A DNA stretch of 64,000 nucleotides from Sarcocystis neurona (lineage: Eukaryota; Apicomplexa; Conoidasida; Eucoccidiorida; Sarcocystidae), in assembly GCA_000727475.1 (NCBI GenBank), contig KL647332.1, positions 211,496-275,495 of the forward strand, written 5' to 3'. The notes beneath the pieces are model-generated. The model did not search any database. It was not told the origin of the DNA and worked only from the letters and a program-made list of their open reading frames with translations. Of the stretch, positions 39,401 through 51,400 are shown piece by piece. The translations under genes and the position numbers were made by a program. Position 1 is the stretch's first letter. Each line of letters opens with the position of its first letter.

Positions 39401-42400
39401 TGTGAACACCGTCTCACTATTTTCGCCTTTCAGTGGGGCACCTGCAGCTCACCGCTATTATATGATTGCGGCGACATCCTTCAGCCTTATGTCTGCGACT
39501 TCAAGTTACCTTCCAAGTCAGCCGCGCAGCTCTAGGCTTTGGTGGTGAGGAACACTTGTGTTCTGCTAAGCGATATTGCGTCTTCCGTTACGTGAGGACG
39601 GTGCAGGCATTAGTGGTAGCAAAAACGTTCCAATAAATAAATGTTTTCTGACCAGCCCTGAAAAGACGACGGGCCGTACACTAATCTCAGGAGGTATGCT
39701 GGTGCTCTCCTGTTGGATTCCGCGCCGATGCAAAAAAGCGTTGCAGTGCAGTATAGAGACTTAAGTTCAACTGGATGCCCAGCAGAACAACACTGCGAAG
39801 AAAAAGGCAGATTCTCATTCAGTAAGTAGAAGAGCATACGCGTTTGGGTCGACCTGGAGCCGTCTCCGACCTTCAGGTGGAAAACCACCTCGTGTTGAGC
39901 GTGACAGCGGCGTGAGCGCAGAAGCTGCCTTCAGGTGATGCAACAATTCAGAGCGTACGTTTGCACGCTGAGTGTTTCAAGTGCACGAGTGGAGTCTTCG
40001 AGCTGGTTTTAACTCACTACAAATGCCATTGGCGTGCGTGAGCTGCTGCGGTCGGACACGCACATCTAACAAGCTTCTTTCTACCTATCGCGCAGCTCCT
40101 GCATGTAAGTTGCAAAGGGCCGCAGTAATGCATTCTCGTTTCAGAAACACGAATTATATAGGTCCAAACACAGAGGCATATCCTTTTTCTATGTTCAGGT
40201 CATCAGGACGTCAAGCTGCTGAACAACTGCAGCCCTATTCGACCGACTGCGTATGTTCCTCGTACGTACTACCACCCTTTGGTAGTACGCTGTTACACGA
40301 TACGTCAGGTGGTGAGAATTACCACACGAGCGGGCTTGTCTTTGTTTGGTGTTGACCACCGGGCAAAGGAGCACGCGGCTGCACTCAGCGCGTACAATAT
40401 CAACAAACGAAGGTGTAACAGTGTTAAAGCGGCGCCGAGCACAATGCGCTGTGTAGAGCTCAACGGCTGTAGCGCTTGGCGCATTGAGCTGGCAGTCTCA
40501 GGGTGGCCGTGGCCCGGCATGTGAGCTGGTTTGAGCTTGTTTTTATCGTTTTTCACGATGCAAGCTTTACCCTGCTGCGGACCGCAGCATGTGAGTTATC
40601 AGCCCAGAATTGATAGACCGAGTATACCTCGTGCGAGATCCGTTACAGTTGTGTAGAAAGACGACATTCTCAGAACTGCCGCATTGCCAACTGCTCGGAA
40701 ACTGAACAGTCCGCGTGGAGATGCCCACACAAAGAGGCGACGTCACTTACACTGCCATATAATGAATTTTGTCAGTAACGCTGGAGCATGCCTACAGAAA
40801 GAGGCGACGTCGCTTACACTGCCATATCATGACTTTTGTCGGTAACGCTGAAGCATGCTTTTCTCCGATATACAGCTGAAAACGCGCAGCTGAAAAGGAT
40901 CGCGGAGCGACAGGCTGCAGTTTCAGCTTCTTTATCTGAACTTTTCCACAATGTGGACCTGTGCGATAATTTTCAGCCGCTGCAAGTACGCAAAAGGTTG
41001 CCTGCGCACTCTACGGACTACCTCACAAAGCCTGTTTCGCCAAGTCAGCCATTTGCACATCAGAGCCCAGAAGACAGCTCTAGGGATAATACCGGGAGAA
41101 AAATTGGTCTGCATCTTCCTTGTGAGACCTTGGAAATTTTCTCGTCCCCCTCCCTGTAACGTGCAGGTTGCAGAAAGCCGGTGACACTCATTCACAGAAG
41201 AGGAAGGGCTTTCTGCAGCGTTGTGTTCTTTAGAGAGTCACCTGTGTATGTACGTAAGCTTGTAAGCACTACCTGGCTCGAACCACACTCAGTGCACTAC
41301 GAGAAAAATAATCAACTGAAATCGAATATAAGGACGAAGCTGCGGCGGCGCTGCACTAGGCACGCCGTCTTCTCTCTACGAGGGCAGCAGTCTTTGCTTC
41401 AGCGCGTCGATTTGAGAAAAAATCATGGAGGGTGGCCGGCTGCTTATAACGTTGGATAACGTTTCAAGCGAGTAAGCTACTTGACGTGGCGTGATCGCTT
41501 CGGCTGCCACGAATGACAGCACGACTGCCTTGGCACCTTTGATGCAGGTCGAGATGGTGTACGTCTGGGCCGCGACGAACGAATATCAATAAAATTCGGA
41601 CGCCCACTCCGTACCCTCTAGGACGTAAGTGCATATTCGCGATCTGCGTACACGAGTATTACCTCTGCGTACGAGAGGACTGCAGAGAGGATTTGGCCCC
41701 TGCTTAAGGCTAGTAACTCGATTTACAATTACGCCGCTAACGAGCCGGTGCTTGCGCACAGGTTCCATTCACTCCTTCCGTTACAACGGTTTCTACCACA
41801 TCGTGTACCGCTGATTTGTTGCGTTGCTCTCCTGCCGCCCGCAGTCGGATTTCCTACTCACAAGTATAGCCGATTTTGGGGTCGCCGTCAAGTTTGTAAG
41901 GCATGCTAATCGGCACGTCGATCCACCGGGGAATGAGAGGGAGGTTTTAACAAACGCAGGCAGTAGACGTATCCCGTTTTCCAAGGGTCTCTCTTAACGC
42001 TAGAGCTGTCTGCTTTTGCGTACTAGCGGGTGAGATACGACTGCATATAACCATAACTGACTACAGAAACCGCATCCGGTGCGACTCGAGCCACCAGGAA
42101 CCATGTGAGGTAGAGGCATTGCGTAGCCGTAATTGCCGACGCGCTTCTGCCTCTGAGGAGAAGAGAAAAAGTGCCGTCAACTCTTCATATATAAGATTGT
42201 GAGTCGCCGTGCAGGAAACGTCGTCTGGAGTTCTCCTGCACAATCTCAGCAGAAAAAGTGTTGTCTTAGTTCTCCTATCAAACAGTAACCACTGCCCGCA
42301 CCGTTTGAAAGCTGTGGCCAACAAATACTCTCAGTGTTCACGGGATGCTTCTGAAGACGAAGATGTGGTGCGGTTTGTTGCGTCGAACGTAAGGGCGTAA

Positions 42401-45400
42401 GGAACCAATAGTGGCCTGAAGGGAAAAAATCGCTGGCACTTTTTGCCAGCTTTCTTGAGCGGAGTGAAAAAGGTAGTTGCCGATGCTGCCACCCGGAGGA
42501 AACACTGCCGAAGATGCAGCCTAGAACTTAGGCGTCCGTACGCACGGCTGACGACTTGGCTCGTGGTTTCACACAGAAGCAGAAGCAATGTACTTAAGTA
42601 CGTTGTAAAGTTCGATTTTCCAGGAACTTCTGTTTCACCGCAAAAAGCCACAACGTGCAAAAAATGCCGTAAACGCCTTTTTGTACACACCGACTACACA
42701 GTCTGTAAGAAAACAAAACCGCGCTTTTTATCAGCGTTCACTTCGGACCGCGGCGACTACTGAAAGATTCCTCGAGACTGTTATTTACTTTCGAACTTGT
42801 ATAAACTCCTGTTTCCACAAAACAGTATGTACGACCAACGCAGCCGCGGCCTTTGCGCTTGTCCGGGCCAAACTTGACCGAAAAGCAAAGTGGATAGACT
42901 GCAGCCTTCTACAAACCCGGTCCCACTGTTGCCCCGGCATACGCTCTCGTCGACCTCATCGGAGCCTCTGGTGCGTGGCTTCTCATATCGTTCTATGAAC
43001 GTGTATGCCTTCGTCTGCCCTTGCAGGCCGTACGTCCGATGTCCTATTACTGTTCTGCTATCACCCTCTCTCTTAGGCGTGTACATGCATATGTAATTGC
43101 ATACATATTGAAATATGTACGTGTGTAATCCCACGCCTCTGTGGGCTGATAATATTTCGTGAGAAAGAGGAAAAGACTGGGAGGTCCGAAATTTGTGCCA
43201 CTCTTGGTGGGAACGAGTGGGAAGAGTCGCCTCTGCCGCGTACGTTTCCCTAGCTATTAGTTCCGTCCAGCTGACCCGGCGTACCGGTAGACTGTAAGAT
43301 CAGATGAAGTCTGCCTCAAGCGAGCGTCGTCGAACTTTTCCGAAGAGAGAGTGCACTTACCTTTTGGTACACAGCTGACTGAATGTTGCTGCTGCTTCTC
43401 TGAATAGATGGGTCGTGTTAGGATGTGTATTCGACGACCCTACGTGTGCAGGCTGTATGCACCCACACGCAGAATTGCAGCTTATATGTGCATCGGCGTG
43501 CTACTGCGTAGACAGACAGGCACGTGAAAACAGGCAGCCTTCCCTCACAACTCACGAAACCTACACCGATACTGTATGTTGTGTGACCGCGGGCTCTGCT
43601 GGTGGCAGCTGGTGAGTCGTCACACCAATTTTGTACTAGTTACAGATACTTTTTAGCCCGCATCAAAACAAGACCAATTCTGTAGTTTTTCGAACAGAGC
43701 GCCTTCACTGGTCAGTTTTTCACCGACTCGTGATGATCACGTAGTGGGTAAGGAGATTCTGCCGAGGCCGAAGAGCTGAATTACTGATACTGGTATGATA
43801 CCTTTTTGATCCGTGACCACATACGCTGTCGTGTCTGCATCTTCTCCCGCCTCTTCGCCTTTTTGGCAGATGGTGAGGTTTCAAGGACGCTGCAGAAGCA
43901 TAAACGAACGTGAGGCAGAAGCCGGTAGCGGCCGAACTACGCTTTTACGACGCACATCGTTTCGTTCCGCCATGCTTTGAAAACCTGTGTGAACTTCATC
44001 ACAGGCGGTACGACAGCAGCACGTGAAAGGCAACTAAGGGCGCTGCTTCCTTTAGTGCATAATATCTGGAACCTAATTATGCAGTACAACACATATGGCC
44101 CAACGAGCCTATTTCAGAGCCCCGAAGGTCAAGTGAGAGAAGCAGAGACTCGAGAGCACCTCTTCCAACTTTAACATTGCAGGCTGTAGGTTTCACGAAA
44201 AAAGAGGCGTTGGAGAGGCTGTGTATTGCGCGGTCCTTACCGCCACGTCTTGCGTAACAGCGCCTACTTACACTTTGTTTGCACCTGCGCTGTCGTTGGA
44301 TGCATCTTAGGCTGTAAGGAAACAAGCGCTGCAGAGAGAGTGACAGAAAACGCCTTTGCTTCCTGAACCAATAGTCTGAATTGAACGTGTGGCGGCAACG
44401 TGGGGCTTTACGTTGAAATACTTCTTAGGCAGTGAGCGAGGACACACTGCATACAACAGCCACTCTAAGTCACTTGGTCCTTGTGCACGACCGACGAGTC
44501 TGTACAATGCTGGTTCCAGCACACCGCATCTGCTCCCCCTGACTCCTTTCTACTGGACAGAGAGTACGTCTGCTGCGTCGCCGTCGGAGGACGACGGGCA
44601 GAAGTCAACCGCTTTGAATTTTTCGGTATATTTCTACTCGCTCTGTCTCAACCGTAGGGATTTATTCAATCGTAAAAAATCCTTCAATCGTAAGATAAGA
44701 TGTGTGCATTGTACGAGCTACTTTAGGTCGTAAGTGTCCGCTATACAATGACACACATATGGTAAGGCGTGATGCATCCCCATATCTGGCTTGCCAAGGG
44801 TGCAATGTATACATGTGAAAAAACCTACGCCATTTGTCAATATAGGGAGTGAGTACAACCACTAGCCTCGGCGAGCAGCAGAAGCCGACCTCAGCGAAGC
44901 AGGTGTATTTCACTCTCACGTGCGAGCCTTTGTGTGGACGGTACGGCTCAAGGCACCATATGACAGCAGCCACATTCGCGCATCTGCGTGTAAGACACGG
45001 TCGTTCAGAGAGTAAGCGCTGGACGTTGGGAAAGTACGGAAAAGTCGCAAGTTTCGTCATAGGTCTGTGATTCTGAAGATTCAGGGATGTAGCCGGAACT
45101 GCAGTTGTTAATGAACGCAGTCTGCGTTACCAGCGCAACGAGACGATGAGCACCATGTAATATATGTGCACCGAGGCGGACGTATATGCAAGCAGGTTAG
45201 GTATTTATTTTCACGTGACGGTGGGTTTAGGATGACCACCAGCAGCTTTTCGGCAAACAACATATTGTCACCAGGCACCTAATCCTGCCTGTTAACGAGT
45301 CATTAAATCAGATCGTGAGTGTCAAATGCACAACGCTTTTTTTTTTATGAAAGCGTTCAAATCTGCATTACGACTTGTGTGTTGTTCACTGCAGCGGCTG

Positions 45401-48400
45401 GCGGTGAAATAATGTCGTTTGTCAACGTCATATTTCATGGTAAACAGCGTCTGCGCATCCACGTAGAAATGTCGGTGCAATGGATACAGACTCACGCTCT
45501 TCTACGGAGTGGAGGTGTGCATCACAATTTTCCTTTCGCCTCAGTCGCTTACGGTAAGGCCTTAAATGGAGTTTGGTCGTGAACGGACAAGGTTGCCGAC
45601 ACACAGGCAGTCTGACGCCACAAGCCATAAGCCTGGAGCCCTCTGTTCCAGGATCTGCTAAACAGTGTACATATGAAAGCCCGTAGATCATCGGCAACTG
45701 CAACACCTCGAGCGCATTCATAGGCGGGCAAATACTGGTCGAGCCAGCGCACATTTGTATACTGTAGAGGAAACGGACTTCGTGAGCTCATTTCAGCGTA
45801 GAAAACGAGTTTCTTGTTTACAGGTCACCTTGAGGGTCTTTACCCAGCCTCTTCCGCAGCCACTCATTCGGCCTCCTTTCTGTTTTTCGAGAACTAGCCG
45901 CATTCTGACGTAGGATTCTGCCCTCCTCTCTCGGCGCCAGACCACCAATGTATGCGGGCTTTGCATTTCTTCCAGGCTTTATGAATTTCTGGTTTTCTCC
46001 ACCCCTTTTGCGGCGCAAGGGAATATCTGAGCAAGCGTGCACAACGGGTCACAAGCGCAGATCGGACCTTACAAAAAACACGCAGTGTCGATTTCCACAG
46101 ACAGGAAAGCTACTTCCTATATTCTCTTCGCCGTGTTCTTAAGCATGTAAGTGTGATGTGCGTTCCGGCTGTTCTGTTCGTAAAGGTTTCGTATTCCCCA
46201 TACTCTGACGTGCAGATCCCCCCTGCAGTTTTTTTGATCACACAGGAAGGTATTAATGCAAAACTTGCGGGTAGCTATGCAAGTCTCAATGACATGAGCA
46301 GCTCGTCCGCAGCTGCACTACCAGGCACTGCAGTTTCCTTATGTCATCGCTCGAGGTTATCGTTTGTACGTATGTGGTCGAAGGAGGACGTAAGAACAAA
46401 CAGACGGCGCCGCTCCTCGGAGAGTGAACGGATTGAACACCGCGAGAGGGTGAAAAGGAAAGTCCTGCCACACCTTTGTCTAGAGTCTCTTGATTCAGAG
46501 GCTATCCATCTGGCGAAGTTTAATTTTCATCAAGCGCGTAAGTGGGGTTGCACCCTGCGGTGGTAGTCTGCGTACGTGATTAGCCACTGCAGCATAATAT
46601 ATCAAGTGCAAAGCATAAAAAATTCGATGTGGCTACACCCAGAACGTGAGTCGCCAGTAGAAAATAGGGAGCAGCGATTCACCCCCTCTAACAGCTTTTA
46701 CGCCGATACGTGCACAACTGAGAATAACGCAGCGTCAGTCGTTTCTGCGTGTACCAACCATGACGTAACAGCTTCCTTTACGTAGTGTGACATCTTGAGT
46801 GGACTCAGAAAACAGCTGGCTCCGCTTCCGAACAATCAGCTAGTGAGTGACTGCGTGACCCGTCCCTCACGCAGACGCTCTGTTGTGTAGAGAGGGTCTG
46901 CAGGTGATCGACGACCCAAGCTGCTGCTTTTTCGATGTGAGCTGAGTGTGCGCTTCACACCTCTGTAACAAAGCAGCACACACTGACCGGAAAGAGCCTC
47001 CAGTGCTCCTCCCGATAGTTCGTTGTGCTCCTTCAAAGCTTCCGACACGCGGGCAGACATATCGTCTATGCGGTGACAGCAGGTGAGAAGGGTGGCGTGA
47101 ATATTTTATGTACAGCGGCGGATTTGCCTTTCCTTGCTTCGGCCTTTGCAGCCCCCTAGGTTTGCGCCTGCATTTTTGCGAGCTCAACACATGCAGATTC
47201 ACCGATTCTCTTCGTTTTATCTCCACCATCAAAATTTCCAAGAACAACTAGGGCGCCAAATGGTGTACGCGAGTGCGGTTCACGTCGTCTATGCTTTTTC
47301 AGCGGGTAAGTCGTGATTTTCGTGTCGGTTCTGTACCGCGGACCGTCCGGTACGCGTGACAGACAACTAAGAAACGGGTGCAGAAGTAGGTCTTCAAAAC
47401 CGTTTTCATCCGCTGTGGAGCAACGACAGGAGATGGTAAGGTACTAGGTCGTAGTCTGCGTCACAGTTTGAAGCTTCCTAGTGCACTCGCACTAGTTCGG
47501 GGAGATACACGTGACATAAACACCGATGTACAGGCCTCTTCTGCAAAAAAAGTAAAGACCTGCATCACTCCTGTATCCCAGCCGAGTTTACAAGATTTAG
47601 ATACCCGTGAACCTCCGGGTAAGGCTGTTAACGCACCCGACCGACGGCGTCTCTGAGTTTGGAAACCGTTTTCGTGTAGCGAGTATGAAATACATTCTAA
47701 ATTTGAAACTTCATTGTCTATACTTATAGATAAAGGACTGGCATCGCCCTGTTTGCGCTAGCTGGTCAGTAGTTTGTAAAACAGTCGAGATTGTACAGAT
47801 TTCTAAACCAACAGGGGGGGGCACGCGTAGGTACCCCTCTTAGCAGTTTTGCGTTCGTCTCTCGGCTCTTCCAAGAAGTGCAAAATCTATTCGCTAGCAA
47901 CGCACCACAGGGTAGACGGAAAGCTGCGTTTAGGCACAAAGACGTTTGCTTTCGTCTGAGCTGCACCATTGAGATCAGAGTGCCGACGTAAATGGTAGAG
48001 AGTAAGTGCCGCAGTCTTTTTTCAGCATTGTAAGTCCAAATTCGTTGGCGCGAAAAGGGCTTACGAACACCTGTCGTGCCGTTTTCTCTGTGGGCAGGCA
48101 GTAAGCGCAGGTGTGCACATATCAGTAGTGGTCTATGAAAACTCTGAAGGCTTGATATTTTCACGTCATCTGGAGCTGCGACTGAATGACGTCGGCTCTC
48201 TTCTACAGTTGGTGAGCCTTACTTAGTGAAGTTTTCGATGTGAATAGATATTTCAGAGATACTAGATTCGAAGTGACACTCTCCTCCTACTGCAGCAGTG
48301 GACTGGTCGTGCACCTACAGCTGCCACCGGCAATCAGGAGGTAAGTCGCATCACGCGTGTCACACGCGTCAACTGCCTGTAGGCTTCTCCGGTGCTTTGG

Positions 48401-51400
48401 AGTGTAAGTGTGTGTCAAGCTCCATCCTATCCCTAGGCACGGCAACTTGTGCGCGTTCAGCATTAATCTACACGGGCATATACAATTTTGGGCGCAGTTG
48501 TGCTCGCATGCACAAAGGTTTCGGTGTGCGTGGATGCACCCGCGGCTGTGAAGTTTACTAAAGAAGTCAAATTTATTTCAGAAAAACTTTTAACGGATGC
48601 GCGTGGCGTAAACGTGCTGTCCTAATAAAGCTGGTAAGGGGTCGCCGGCAAAGAACGTACACCAGTCACACCATACACCGCCCATCGACTAGTTTTAGAA
48701 AGTTGTTCTTTGCAGGCCACCGTACAGCCAAAGGTCGTGACAGGGGAATGCGTCTGATGGTGAATGATGGCAGAGTGTAAGACAAATCTGACGCGGCGCA
48801 GCACGCGTGTAGCCGGCTGCGATGAACCATAACATAGCTGTATAGTGAGCACACAATTCGTGTCACCTCTCACCCATGCTTAGGAATGTAGGAAGTTGCG
48901 AACTTCCGCGCCTCTTCGTTTTTCATGCGGGCTTTCAACAGGACGTGAGCCTTGCTATCTGCTAATGCTTTACTTAGGTGGTTTGTTAATTAAGTGTGTG
49001 CAGGCCAGCCCAGCTTCAGCAAGGTGCTGTTCAATGCTTCAGATTGCGTCAACCGGTTTTTGCTCACCGACGGGCCAGTGGATGCAACTGTGCCGCTAGA
49101 ATTTGTTAGAGCTATGACGGGTGTGTGTGGCAATGCTGCATTCGAACGAACCAGAGGCCACCTAACCATATCAAGGTGGCTGTAAGCGACGTCTACTGCT
49201 GCTTTGCCAGGCAGTAAGTTTCTTCGGTGGCCCTGGGTACTGGGTGAGTTCGAGAGCGCTGCAGGTTCAGGATGTGCCACGGCTGTGCACCTAAGAGGTT
49301 CTGGGGAGACTACGCAGCGTGTCGGGATTATATCGCCTGATGGTGGGTGTCACTGTGAGCCCGTGGTAACGGATATGTGCCGATGATTTTGCTCCCAAGA
49401 AAGGTAACGAGTGTGGGGAGACTAGTGCTATTCCAACCTCGAGCACCTCCTCATGTCGTTTTCAGTGACACGTCGGCCGACCTTACACGCGAGTGTGTTT
49501 GCGATAATAAAAGCTGGTGAGCATACGAGAACGCCCAACGCAGTTCATCTGTGCAAGCGAACGGCAGTATTTGGGGGCCTCCAACTAAAAGGTAATAGTG
49601 CGCCAATTTAGTGCAGAAGGATCGGTGGGTCTCACGCATTGCAGCGTGTAAGAGTAATCTCCTTACTGCTACCACTTTCACAAATTAATTCTCCTATACA
49701 GGAGGCTGTGTAGTAGACATGTTGTCACCTAAACACACAAAGCGGCAACACCCTTTCGGTGTGGTTTTACACTGCTGCTGGGATCCGTGTCGCGTTTGTG
49801 GATAAAAGAAATACATGCATCTGTGTTGCTTCTCTACACGTTCCAGCAGTTATCGATGTATTGTTTAATTTATTACTAAGCGAGTAAGCCTGATGCTCGT
49901 TGCTGTTAAACCGTGCTTTACCATGACAGTGGCAGATACGCGAAGAAACACAACTTGGAGTAATTGCTGTGTCTCGTATATTCTGCACAGTTTACTGTAC
50001 ACAGGTGACGCCTCGTTTTGACTTGACTCAGTTTCGTCTCGTTTGTACTCTTCAAAGCTTGTACGTCTTTCTGCGCTACTCCTTCGCAGTAAATGCCGAA
50101 CGTGTGCAGGTTGGGTGCTGTTGCTGACACAAACGTCTGCGGCACCAAGCGAGGGTCCCTCAGGTAAGCTACGGGCCATCATACATGGCGTGTTTTCTAC
50201 GTCTTCGGGGACATTCCGAAATCAGTCAGTAGGCACGATGGCGCATAATGAGGCCTTCCGTCCATTCGGTGCACTGTTTAGCGGATCCACTCTCAGAGCA
50301 CGCGAAACACTTCCTCTCTCTTTGCTACACGTCCTTTTTCTGTTTCGGCTCTAAATAATTCAGTTCGTAAGGATCAAAACACTAGTTTTTCACCGGGCGC
50401 CTCTGGCAGCTTCCTGGACGATCCAGTCGTGCACCCGGCGTTTCCGTGAAGCCGTGCCTGTAGAATGCTCACTGTTGCATTCTTTCAGGTGGTACGTCGC
50501 AGTGGCCTGATAAAGCCTGGACTTATTAGACCGAGTTTGGAGCTTTGTACCTCGCGAGAGCTTCGATTCAACGTTTTTCGATACACGTCTACTTTTTCCG
50601 TCGAAACAAAGATTTAGAGAACGGAAAAACCTGTGCGCACATCGGAATGACGCGGACGTGCGAGCAGCTAGTAAATAATTATATTAGCACAGTCAGCGGT
50701 CTTTCGCTCCAACTCCAACAAAACTGCAGTCACCCGTAAGGTGGAGGTCACTCGTGGATGTCCTCCTCCACTGGTTCTTCTGTACGAGCTTATGCAACAG
50801 TCGCACCGTTAGGCAGTGCTGCTGCTACATCTTGTTTTGAAATCTCCGATGAGAAAAAGAGCGCAGCTAGCTTGCCACGTCATTGTGGGTCAGAGGGCAG
50901 CATTTCAGAGTAAACGTGCCATTGAGCGCTGGCTCGTTGTCTTTGCTGGCATTATTCGAAAGCGGCTAGAAGAATTTTGTTGTTGTGCGTCTAACGCTTC
51001 TCAGGTTGCGGGTTCGGTATGCCCACAGTAAAGTCGTTTGCGCCGCGGAAGAACAGGCTGCTTCTATGGAGAATGACTCCGTTACAGCTCGCCTTCAAAT
51101 ACAATTATGCGCTTGCAGGGCTCCTTCGACGACGATTTTTCAGTGTTGCGGAATGTCCACTACCGGGGGCACCTTCTTGTTTTTGCCAATACAGCAAGTG
51201 AGAGCGCTTTTCTTCGAACAAACAGACAAGGTGCTTCACTACTGTGAGGCAAGGAGATCTGTTGGCGATGAATTCTACGAGGCGGCCGCCGCCTTCTGTA
51301 GAGTATTTTACATTCTTCTTCGGTGTGCAGTCGGTGTGCTGTCGGGTTCTGTAAGCGACATAGCACATCTGATGATTAACGTGAAGCCTGCGTGGTGTCT

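Noticed and set aside
45395..45553. A 159-nt exon ending at ACG/GTAAGG, open in another phase
   Set aside because: It first looked like an ordinary exon, but only its first 9 bases (RLA), with donor GTGAAA, fit the conserved GRI-RLA-H-EGIN motif; the rest reads out of phase with the family.
48026..48029. 4-nt exon CATT after a strong pyrimidine tract, and a 54-nt exon at 50110-50163
   Set aside because: Together with a 20-nt exon at 51331 they give an open but unfamiliar reading shifted by one base. The all-multiple-of-3 path explains the region with fewer assumptions and gives A-L-E-ASPVLWS.
48994..49181. Plus-strand open stretch of about 178 nt resembling a normal exon
   Set aside because: Its length is not a multiple of 3 and its end coincides with the AAG-GTGGCT-GTAAGC site. 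Treated as intron plus a 6-nt exon.
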